Position numbers and translations under genes: made by a program | Assembly (NCBI GenBank): GCA_021797265.1 | Contig: JAJZZZ010000060.1 | Span: forward strand, 1-8,614 | Reading direction: 5' to 3' | DNA: 8,614 nucleotides | Source: Thermoplasmata archaeon | Lineage (GTDB): Archaea > Thermoplasmatota > Thermoplasmata > Thermoplasmatales > Thermoplasmataceae | Notes under the pieces: generated by a model | Told to the model about the DNA's origin: nothing | Seen by the model: the letters and a program-made list of their open reading frames with translations, nothing else | Database searches by the model: none | In this document: piece by piece, positions 1 through 6,532 of the stretch | How positions within the stretch are numbered: the stretch's first letter is position 1 | Layout of the letters: each line of letters begins with the position of its first letter

Positions 1-1055
1 TGGAAACACTACTGAGGTACGCTGAGAATGGCAGGATACCTCACGAGATTGGGCTGTCGCAGGCAGGAAATCAGGATTATGTCATATCAGACCACAATCT
101 CGATACCAGGTTCATGTCCATTGACAGCAACCTTCTCTGGATAATGGATAACTCCAGCCTGCGATGGTGGGGCTATACCCCATTTCCCAGTGAAGTTACA
201 GAATCGGTTTTCAGGTTTTCACGTAGTTGTGATGCCGATGGCGACCTGCTCCTTGAGAACAATTTCAAAAGAGGTCTTATCGGATGGCCAGAGACATGGG
301 CGGCTGACAGGGACGGGAAATGCGTTGATATAAATGCACTGTGGCTTCAGGTCATCAAACTCATAGGGGATGACATTTCTGGAGTCTCATACCAGCATCT
401 GAGAGAGATATACCTCCGGACATTCTTCAGAGACGGCAGGTTCGTCGATTCAATAGACGGCCAGAAAACCAGAATAATAAAAAGCGCCATGCAGCTTATT
501 GCCCCCATGTTCCTGCGGGATGGAGAGGTCAAGCAGAAACTGCTTGAAATGTCCGATCTTAATACACTGACTGACTGGGGAGTTAGATCGGTCTCCAGCG
601 ACGATCCTAAATTTGATGGCGGCTACCACACGGGAACGGTTTGGCCTCTGATGACTGGGTGGTATGTTCTGGCAGCCTATAACAATGGCCTCAATGAATA
701 TGCCTTCAGAATGCTTCAGACATTTGTGGCGAATGCATACGACTCTGCCGATCCGGGAAGGATTAACGAAACCTACGACTCCTGCCAGCCCAGCCCGACA
801 GGCCAATTTGCCCAGGGATGGTCTTCTTCCATGTACATACTTTCGGTGTTAGGCGGCATGCTTGGCCTAATGAGCCCGGAAACCGAAGACCTTGGAAAAG
901 CTATCAAGCCCTCTCTTCCGGATAAATGGAACTCTCTCTCGGTAAAAAGACTACCTTGGAGGGGAAATTATTATGATGTTGCGGTGTCTGCCAGTGGCTT
1001 CTCCGTTACAATATCGAAAAGGCATGGCATGATGGAGAGTGAATTGAATCCATAG
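1..1055 (+). CDS. Glycogen-debranching-enzyme-like glycosidase, catalytic half (5' end cut by window edge)
   Basis: The frame is open from base 3 to the TAG at 1053-1055, so the first ATG (112 bases in) is internal and the true start lies off the left edge; 350 residues are visible. Family landmarks of the (alpha/alpha)6 glycosidase domain of amylo-alpha-1,6-glucosidase/GDE_C proteins appear in order. They are NGRIPHE (visible residues 9-15), FMSIDSNLLWIMDN (37-50), GWPETW (94-99) leading into VDINALWLQ (108-116), GGYHTGTVWP (206-215), and ETYD then FAQGWSSS (256-276). The Glu in GWPETW (codon 291-293) is the best candidate for a catalytic acid. A short C-terminal beta-like tail follows (LPWRGNYYDVAVSASGF). 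The likely role is cytoplasmic hydrolysis of alpha-glucosidic bonds in glycogen- or maltodextrin-like substrates; the exact linkage cannot be read from sequence. A paralogue follows 127 bp downstream on the same strand. The fold and family are firm, the substrate is not. Confidence 0.82.
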   Translation, partial: ETLLRYAENGRIPHEIGLSQAGNQDYVISDHNLDTRFMSIDSNLLWIMDNSSLRWWGYTPFPSEVTESVFRFSRSCDADGDLLLENNFKRGLIGWPETWAADRDGKCVDINALWLQVIKLIGDDISGVSYQHLREIYLRTFFRDGRFVDSIDGQKTRIIKSAMQLIAPMFLRDGEVKQKLLEMSDLNTLTDWGVRSVSSDDPKFDGGYHTGTVWPLMTGWYVLAAYNNGLNEYAFRMLQTFVANAYDSADPGRINETYDSCQPSPTGQFAQGWSSSMYILSVLGGMLGLMSPETEDLGKAIKPSLPDKWNSLSVKRLPWRGNYYDVAVSASGFSVTISKRHGMMESELNP

Positions 1056-1122
1056 CAAAGGCATTGAGAGATCAATATCCAGCCCTGGACATATTCCCTT
1101 CACAATCTCCACCCCTTTCCTG

Positions 1123-1133
1123 TACTATATAGG
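1123..1133 (+). promoter_or_regulatory. Possible TATA box for the second glycosidase gene
   Basis: The stretch tactatatagg lies in the 127-bp gap between the two glycosidase genes. Transcription starting about 25 nt downstream would begin near 1153-1158. That leaves a short leader containing gaggtga (1175-1181) directly before the ATG at 1183, which could act as a Shine-Dalgarno site. The second gene may therefore have its own promoter as well as read-through from the first. The match was made by eye. Confidence 0.35.
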
Positions 1134-1182
1134 TTTTCTCGACTTTGCGCCTGGAGAAATAGGGTATCATGTAAGAGGTGAA

Positions 1183-2814
1183 ATGGGAGGGGTTTGGCAC
1201 CATCCAGTCAGGATACTGAAGAATCTCTGGTTTGAAATATCCGGCAATATAATTGCCCCACTGCAGTGCAAAATCACTCCGTTCTCGGTTGAAGCTGATT
1301 TTGGCAGCTTTAAATGCGATATTGGCTTCAGATCCCAGCAGGAGCTTTGGATCACGGCTGAAGCCAGCGTATCAGATGAAGTTAAAATCAAGTTTGATAT
1401 TTCGCCAGCCTCTGTCTGGTTAAGCAAAAATGTGCCTGTTGTCACCATATCTGGTCGTAGGGTCAGCACAAAGGCATCGTTCAATGGAATTGCCGTGGAA
1501 GGGAGCCTCATCTTCCCGAGAGATCCTGAAACCATGGAGGGCAACATAATCCAGTTCCCAGTGAATGGGCACTTCAGGGCCTCCATACTTGCTGATACAT
1601 TGTTGGACCCCATAGTTATGGATGATCTGAAGAGCTCGCATGCCCCAAATCGTGATTATAATCACATTTACTGTGAAAAAAGTGAAATCTCAACTGCATA
1701 TGAAATTGCAAAGGCAAACATGACACAGCTGATGTCATACTCCCCATTGGCAGGATATGGAATTACGGCAGGCCACCCTGATTTTCCCTGGTTCTTTGGA
1801 ATAGATACGCTGCTTTCTGTGCGAGGAATGATGATGTCAGGGATGTTTGATGAGGTAAGATCTTCCCTGAACAACCTTATTTCCCATTCCGTAAACGGAA
1901 GGATACCTCATGAAGTTGTCACAAACGGTTATGTATACAATTCAGGGGACCTGGAAGAGAGCGCCATTTTTCCCTGGATGTTAAATGAGTATGTACAGTG
2001 GAGTGGTGACTTGCAGTTCGCAAAACTGCATTCCAGAAGCATTTCCATGACAGCAAGATATGTCCTTAATTCGGGATTGTCAGGAAGAGGCATTATGGAG
2101 GATATTGATGCTGGCACCGGCATAGACATAGATACTGCGTCATTTTTTGCCAGGAGCCTGGAAGCTCTGCTGGAGCTTCAGCCTGTGATTGGTGATTCCT
2201 CTGTGGGGCTTGATTTCGATGATCTGAGCAGCATCAGGAATGATGTTGTAAAAAGGATAAGGAACGATTTCTGGATTGGCGAGACAGGTACGTTTGCCAA
2301 TCGCATTGTTGATGGCGTTCCCTTGGATAGGGGCTTCTGGACCTCACTTGTGCCATTTTACACCGGTGTTGCTTCGGAATCACAGTACAAAGAATTCATG
2401 TCTGAAGGCGGCGGCCTTGTGAGGATATCGGGGGGAAGTGGCATCAGGGTAGGATCTGAAGGGAACGTAATGCCAATGAATAATGGCATGATGGCAATGG
2501 GAGCCATGCTCTATGGAGACCATGAGACTTTCCGGAAATACTTCGATATCCTGAGGCTGAGCCTCGGATCGCACTCGCCCATTTCATTCCCTGAAATTGT
2601 AAATAACCCGGAGGGTTGCTACCTTCAGGCCTGGTCTGCAGCGTTTTACGCAGAATGCCTGACCATGGGTGCGCTTGGCACCTCAATTAAAAATGGCAGG
2701 CTTGCATGGAAGCCTGAAATGTCGAGCGGAATCCTTGGGAAATGGGTTAGAATCCTGAACTTCAGGTTCTGGGGGGGAGTTGCATCCCTGGATTTCCCTG
2801 AGCCTGATCAGTAA
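1183..2814 (+). CDS. Glycogen-debranching-enzyme-like glycosidase paralogue with divergent catalytic motifs
   Basis: This 543-residue protein has an N-terminal beta-rich domain (about 1-165) followed by a six-hairpin glycosidase-like domain (about 170-500) and a short C-terminal piece. Recognisable family landmarks are FPWFFGIDTLLSVRG (201-215), NGRIPHE (238-244, identical to the upstream gene), FPEIVNNPEGC near 469-479 and LQAWSAAFY (481-489). The conserved middle motifs differ. Where the upstream paralogue has GWPETW then VDINALW, this one has GIMEDIDAGTGIDID (303-317), keeping a Glu at 306. Where the paralogue has GGYHTGTVWP, this one has GNVMPMNNG (427-435). It may be an active enzyme with altered specificity, or a weakly active or non-catalytic partner. 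The ATG at 1183 is preceded by gaggtga and is the only conventional start in a frame open back to 1048. The 3' end overlaps the convergent regulator by 7 bp. Family is firm, activity uncertain. Confidence 0.8.
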   Translation: MGGVWHHPVRILKNLWFEISGNIIAPLQCKITPFSVEADFGSFKCDIGFRSQQELWITAEASVSDEVKIKFDISPASVWLSKNVPVVTISGRRVSTKASFNGIAVEGSLIFPRDPETMEGNIIQFPVNGHFRASILADTLLDPIVMDDLKSSHAPNRDYNHIYCEKSEISTAYEIAKANMTQLMSYSPLAGYGITAGHPDFPWFFGIDTLLSVRGMMMSGMFDEVRSSLNNLISHSVNGRIPHEVVTNGYVYNSGDLEESAIFPWMLNEYVQWSGDLQFAKLHSRSISMTARYVLNSGLSGRGIMEDIDAGTGIDIDTASFFARSLEALLELQPVIGDSSVGLDFDDLSSIRNDVVKRIRNDFWIGETGTFANRIVDGVPLDRGFWTSLVPFYTGVASESQYKEFMSEGGGLVRISGGSGIRVGSEGNVMPMNNGMMAMGAMLYGDHETFRKYFDILRLSLGSHSPISFPEIVNNPEGCYLQAWSAAFYAECLTMGALGTSIKNGRLAWKPEMSSGILGKWVRILNFRFWGGVASLDFPEPDQ

Positions 2815-3872
2815 ATCCTCAACTCCAGCATCTGGATATCCTCCACCTGGGAGTCATAACCGCCAACGCTGTAGGTTCTCCCTCCGGATTCAACTATGAA
2901 ATTTATTATCTCACTGTCGATGTTGGCCTTGACTATTCTGCCCTGAAGCTCAATTTTCTTGCCGGAATTCATGTGGATGCCTTCCAGATGGCAATTCAAC
3001 TGGATCCCCTGACTCAGAAGTTTTGATATGTCATCAACAGCTATCCTCTGTGATCTGTAGGTTGCTGGTAGCCGCGTTTGGGATGACTTCATCTCCATTC
3101 CCTTGTACCATCCGGAAAAGAAATTATGTGATATGAACCAAGACATGTCCCGGTCCCTGATTACGTAGCCATACCTGAATCCATTACTGCTAAGAGCAAC
3201 GTTTCTCGGCATGAAGATTGATGATGATTCGTCAGCTATGACAGTGAAAAACTGCCCTGGGCTGACGAAACGCACATCCTGCAGAAAGTCAAGCATGTCG
3301 ATGTAGTGCTCGTCTATCCTCTCGCCTCTTGCACCGAACAGCAGGAGAAGAATTCTGATCCCCGATCTTGCCTTCTTGAGCAATGATTCTGAAAAGTAGC
3401 CCAATAGTTCCGTGGTAGTTTCAATTTCCAGAAACTCCTGGGCCTCGCTGATTATCTGGATCGTGTTGTTTATCACACTCTTCAGGTTACGTGCACTTGA
3501 CAGTGTAGCATTTTCCCTTCTTGATTTTACGGCATTGTTGGCCCATTTAAGGAAAAATTCCCTATTTTTCCTGAGTGTTACCTCTCTGGATTCAATGACT
3601 GCTTCCGGCATCAGCGGTTCGAACTTCTTGGGCCTTTCATCTATTACGTTTATGAAGCCTTTACGCTCCAGCGATGAAGTTATGTCGTAAAGCTGAGGCT
3701 GGCGGAGGGAAAGGTTCCTGAGCAGATCCTGTGCAGTAAGGCCTCCCTTGCTGAGCAGAAGCATATACACTCTTGCCTCGTTCTCGGTAAGCCCCATGTC
3801 CTGCAGGATGCTGACTATGACCGTGTTTTCCGACCCCTTGTCTGGCAATGTATCCTTAAAATCCATCTTCAT
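2808..3872 (-). CDS. TrmB-family transcriptional regulator with sugar-sensing C-terminal domain
   Basis: The protein has 354 residues, close to the roughly 340 of characterised TrmB regulators. Residues about 18-90 form a winged helix-turn-helix (MGLTENEARVYMLLL, then LTAQDLLRNLSLRQPQLYD as the recognition region, and LERKGFI before the wing). A charged helical linker, possibly a coiled coil, covers about 92-120. The C-terminal part (about 135-354) resembles the TrmB effector domain and ends in a beta-rich stretch, GRTYSVGGYDSQVEDIQ (331-347). The VGG within it matches a region that contributes to sugar binding in characterised TrmB proteins. The expected role is DNA binding controlled by a sugar, commonly an alpha-glucoside. 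It is convergent with the glycosidase pair, which makes those genes plausible targets. A second ATG lies two codons in; the first ATG sits at leaderless distance from a TATA-like box. It is downstream of pheA on the same strand but appears to have its own promoter. Confidence 0.85.
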   Translation of the reverse strand: MKMDFKDTLPDKGSENTVIVSILQDMGLTENEARVYMLLLSKGGLTAQDLLRNLSLRQPQLYDITSSLERKGFINVIDERPKKFEPLMPEAVIESREVTLRKNREFFLKWANNAVKSRRENATLSSARNLKSVINNTIQIISEAQEFLEIETTTELLGYFSESLLKKARSGIRILLLLFGARGERIDEHYIDMLDFLQDVRFVSPGQFFTVIADESSSIFMPRNVALSSNGFRYGYVIRDRDMSWFISHNFFSGWYKGMEMKSSQTRLPATYRSQRIAVDDISKLLSQGIQLNCHLEGIHMNSGKKIELQGRIVKANIDSEIINFIVESGGRTYSVGGYDSQVEDIQMLELRIY

Positions 3873-3893
3873 TCTTGGATAAACTGCATATAG

Positions 3894-3902
3894 AAAAATA
3901 TA
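3894..3902 (-). promoter_or_regulatory. TATA box of the TrmB-family regulator gene
   Basis: On the minus strand this reads tatattttt, spanning about -30 to -22 from the ATG at 3872. No Shine-Dalgarno lies between, which fits a leaderless archaeal transcript. It lies in the 76-bp gap downstream of pheA, so the regulator can be transcribed independently of pheA. The T-run within it could also help end pheA transcription. Confidence 0.5.
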
Positions 3903-3948
3903 GTGCAGATTTTAACGAAGGCACAACCCGGCTGCTTGGTTACATTGC

Positions 3949-4776
3949 TTATTTGCACAGATCTGGATTCTTCCACGACGATCCGGGATATGTTCCCTTT
4001 ACTGTTACCTCTGCCGAAAGTGCGGTCAACTCAAGTATGCTGGCTGACATATCAGGATCTTCCAGTTCCCTCTGAGCATCTATAAAGAACCTGTAAATCC
4101 CCGGATTCTTCTTCTCTGGCCGCGAGAAGACCATGCTTAGGTTGATCCCTTTTCTGGAAAATATGGAAAGAGCTTGAACAAGTGCTCCAGGACCATCTGA
4201 CTTCAGAAGGAATGAAATGGTTGTCTTGTTGGCGGCGAGCTTCAGATGTGGATCTTTTCCCAGAACAACAAACCGCGTAAGATTCTGTTCGTAATCACAT
4301 ACATTATCCCTTACAATGCTCAGGCCGTAAATGCGGGACATTGATGGAGAACCAATTACCGCTGATCCATGTTCGGATAGGGCCAGCTTCGCACCCTCAG
4401 ATGTTGAATTAAGCTCGACAATTTCAGCATCCGGATACAATCTCATCAGTGTACTCCTGCACTGGGCTATGGCCTGGGGGTGGGAATATACCCTCCTGAT
4501 TAAGTTTGAAGCTGAAAGTAATGCATGCCTTATGGGCAGAATTCTTTCGGCGACTATCTGCAGGCTGGAATCCAGCAACAGATCCATTGCATAGGAGACC
4601 GGCCCCTCAACAGAATTTTCAAGAGGGAGAACGCAGAGGTCTGTCCTGTTATCTTCACAGGCAGATACTGCTTCGCGGAAAGATTTCACAAGAATTGGTT
4701 CAGCCTTGGAATCATAGCACCTTGCAGCTATTTCACTCCATGTGCCCGACGGCCCTAGGCAGGATATCTTGGTCAT
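3949..4776 (-). CDS. pheA: Prephenate dehydratase with C-terminal ACT domain
   Basis: This enzyme converts prephenate to phenylpyruvate in phenylalanine biosynthesis. The 275-residue length is normal for a stand-alone archaeal or bacterial prephenate dehydratase without a fused chorismate mutase. The catalytic domain (about 1-180) shows GPSGTWSE (8-15), PLENSVEGPV (51-60), SHPQAIAQC (98-106) and the signature NLTRFVVLG (165-173), in which Thr167 is the expected catalytic threonine. The ACT domain (about 185-265) carries the phenylalanine-binding GALV motif (197-200). The second regulatory motif, normally ESRP, reads FSRP (217-220), so feedback control may differ. The ATG at 4776 directly precedes the canonical N-terminal strand (TKISCLGPSGT), and no better start is apparent. 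The gene is divergent from an acyl-CoA synthetase across a 117-bp gap and is followed by the TrmB-family regulator, with no sign of a dedicated aromatic amino acid operon. Confidence 0.95.
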   Translation of the reverse strand: MTKISCLGPSGTWSEIAARCYDSKAEPILVKSFREAVSACEDNRTDLCVLPLENSVEGPVSYAMDLLLDSSLQIVAERILPIRHALLSASNLIRRVYSHPQAIAQCRSTLMRLYPDAEIVELNSTSEGAKLALSEHGSAVIGSPSMSRIYGLSIVRDNVCDYEQNLTRFVVLGKDPHLKLAANKTTISFLLKSDGPGALVQALSIFSRKGINLSMVFSRPEKKNPGIYRFFIDAQRELEDPDMSASILELTALSAEVTVKGTYPGSSWKNPDLCK

Positions 4777-4800
4777 GTGGATATGCCCATACCTATCCAG

Positions 4801-4812
4801 TATTAGTTATTT
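4801..4812 (-). promoter_or_regulatory. Possible TATA box of pheA
   Basis: On the minus strand this reads aaataactaata, about -36 to -25 from the pheA ATG at 4776. It is the most AT-rich stretch at the expected distance for a leaderless start. It is a weak match. Confidence 0.3.
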
Positions 4813-4862
4813 GCATCCTCTGTTGCTGTGATGCCTGTTGCATTTTTCATGACCCGGAAAAT

Positions 4863-4881
4863 GTTAAAGTACAGTTTAATC
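4863..4881 (+). promoter_or_regulatory. Possible promoter of the acyl-CoA synthetase gene
   Basis: Two TATA-like elements overlap here, gttaaag (4863-4869) and gtttaatc (4874-4881). The first sits near -28 of the ATG at 4894; the second sits near -26 of the in-frame ATG at 4903. Which one is used would decide the start codon. It faces the pheA promoter across the 117-bp divergent gap. Confidence 0.35.
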
Positions 4882-4893
4882 GTTTTCTAATGT

Positions 4894-6507
4894 ATGCTTT
4901 CCATGAAAGACCTGGCTTCTAAGAAGGATTTCAACTGGGTGGCCGATATCCTGAATTATCATCGCGGGGAAAAAACCGCGCTAATGATAATGAACCAGGA
5001 TGAGGAGATAGAGCGGATATCATATACAGACCTTCTGAAATTTTCAAATCAGTATGCTAACTTTCTCTGGAGTGAAGGAATACATGCTGGGGATGCCATC
5101 CTCGTAATTATGAAGATGATTCCTGATCTATGGTACATTGCCATCGCCTCAGCCATTGCAGGTGTCACCTATTCGCCTGCCCCTATCCTTCTAAACAGCT
5201 CCGACATTGAATACAGGATCCAGCAGACGGGGGCAAAAGCCATATTCACCGATTCCGACACGAGGAGGACTGTTCTTGAAGCTGCAAGGGGGAAGTTCAT
5301 AAAAATCTTTGACGTGACGGAGGAGTACTTTTCCAACAGAATAAGGATCGAATCCAGTCAATATGAAGACTATTTTAGGGAGCCGGAAAAACCCCATGCA
5401 ATATTCTTCACTTCCGGGACCGAAGGCAAACCCAAGGCCATCATTCATAACGGCTACTATCCGTTGGGGCATATGTCAACGGCCCAGTGGCTCGGCCTGG
5501 ATGAAAATGATGTCCACTGGAATATCAGTAGTCCCGGATGGGCAAAGTGGGCCTGGTCGAATCTTTATGCGCCCCTCATCATTGGTTCTACTGCGTTTGC
5601 ATTTGAGCAGGGAAGATTCAGCGCAGAAAGATCCCTTAGGGTTCTGGAGAACTACCCCATAACAAGCCTTTGTACAGCACCAACTGTTTGGCGCATGTTC
5701 ATGGTGGAAGACCTCAGGCATTTCCATCCAATGTCCCTGAAAAAATGCTCTTCTGCTGGAGAGCCGCTTAATCCTGAGGTTATAACAAGATGGGAAACCG
5801 TGACCCACCTGAGAATAAAGGACGGCTATGGGCAGTCTGAGACCACTGCAATGGTGGGAAACACAGAGGCCAGCATGATCAAACCTGGATCAGCCGGAAA
5901 GCCGCTTCTTCAGTATGACATAAGGATTGTTGACGATGATGGTATTGAGCTTCCTGACAATACGGAAGGAAACATTGCCGTTAAAATTGAGGGGACAGTG
6001 CCTGGCTTATTCGGCGGATACGGCAATGATCCTGCACTTAACCGGGAAAGGTTCAGGAATGGATTCTACCTAACTGGTGATCTTGGAAGGAAGGATGGGG
6101 ATGGCTACATATGGTTCGTGTCACGAGCGGATGATGTCATAAAGGCCTCTGACTACAGAATCGGACCATTTGAGGTGGAATCTGCCCTGATCAAGCATCC
6201 TGCCGTAGCTGAATCTGCCGTTGTGGGAAAACCAGACAGTATCAGGGGCAACGTGGTAAAGGCCTTTGTTGTGCTGAAGCCAGGTTTTAAGCCTAGCGAG
6301 AACCTTGCCAGGGAGCTCAGTTTCCATGTCAAGACAGTTGCAGCTCCATATATGCGCCCAAAGGTCCTAGAATTTGTTCCGGAACTTCCAAAGACCATTA
6401 GCGGAAAGATTATCAGGAAGAAACTGAGGAGCCTCGAGGCCGGTCGGATGGCAGCCGAATCCACAGGCACTGGAACAATGGGTGGTCCGGAATTCATAAT
6501 ACCCTGA
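4894..6507 (+). CDS. Acyl-CoA synthetase (AMP-forming), medium-chain/acetyl-CoA synthetase-like
   Basis: This ANL-superfamily enzyme activates a carboxylic acid with ATP to an acyl-adenylate, then to acyl-CoA. All core motifs are present in the 537-residue protein. They are the P-loop FFTSGTEGKPKA (171-182), the SPGWAKWAWSNLYAPL segment (213-228) typical of the acetyl/medium-chain group, GYGQSETT (311-318), YLTGDLG (392-398), the hinge region RADDVIKASDYRIGPFEVE (411-429) and PKTISGKIIRKKLR (499-512) with catalytic Lys505. The acid cannot be named from sequence; short- or medium-chain, branched or aryl acids are all possible. About 25 residues rich in Gly, Thr and Ser follow the last motif. 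The start is either ATG 4894 or ATG 4903 (three codons in), and both fit a leaderless promoter. It is divergent from pheA and converges on the flavoenzyme gene with only 25 bp between stops. Neighbours hint at amino-acid-derived acids, but this is inference. Confidence 0.92.
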   Translation: MLSMKDLASKKDFNWVADILNYHRGEKTALMIMNQDEEIERISYTDLLKFSNQYANFLWSEGIHAGDAILVIMKMIPDLWYIAIASAIAGVTYSPAPILLNSSDIEYRIQQTGAKAIFTDSDTRRTVLEAARGKFIKIFDVTEEYFSNRIRIESSQYEDYFREPEKPHAIFFTSGTEGKPKAIIHNGYYPLGHMSTAQWLGLDENDVHWNISSPGWAKWAWSNLYAPLIIGSTAFAFEQGRFSAERSLRVLENYPITSLCTAPTVWRMFMVEDLRHFHPMSLKKCSSAGEPLNPEVITRWETVTHLRIKDGYGQSETTAMVGNTEASMIKPGSAGKPLLQYDIRIVDDDGIELPDNTEGNIAVKIEGTVPGLFGGYGNDPALNRERFRNGFYLTGDLGRKDGDGYIWFVSRADDVIKASDYRIGPFEVESALIKHPAVAESAVVGKPDSIRGNVVKAFVVLKPGFKPSENLARELSFHVKTVAAPYMRPKVLEFVPELPKTISGKIIRKKLRSLEAGRMAAESTGTGTMGGPEFIIP

Positions 6508-6532
6508 CAGGCATGTCATATGGGCTGCATGA

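Noticed and set aside
450..806. Minus-strand open frame of about 118 codons opposite the first glycosidase.
   Set aside because: It is antisense to conserved motifs of the glycosidase and shows no family resemblance or promoter.
1167..1613. Minus-strand open frame of about 148 codons antisense to the second glycosidase.
   Set aside because: It lies wholly over a well-supported gene, shows no recognisable motif, and its composition follows from the sense codons.
1..2814. The two glycosidase genes as a single gene split by a frameshift.
   Set aside because: Each carries its own full set of six-hairpin landmarks, and the second has its own N-terminal domain, so they are paralogues rather than halves of one protein.
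3875..4075. Plus-strand open frame between the regulator and pheA that could be a small gene.
   Set aside because: Two thirds of it overlaps the PheA ACT domain in antisense, it has a non-ATG start, and the non-overlapping part holds the regulator promoter.
4506..4922. Plus-strand open frame covering the pheA N-terminal region and running into the synthetase start.
   Set aside because: Most of it is antisense to conserved PheA motifs, and its translation is Cys/His/Pro-rich and unlike a real protein. It ends inside the synthetase gene.
6508..6532. Possible terminator between the convergent synthetase and oxidase genes, with two copies of gcatg.
   Set aside because: The 25-bp gap has no clear stem with a T-run, and the repeat is too short to mean anything.
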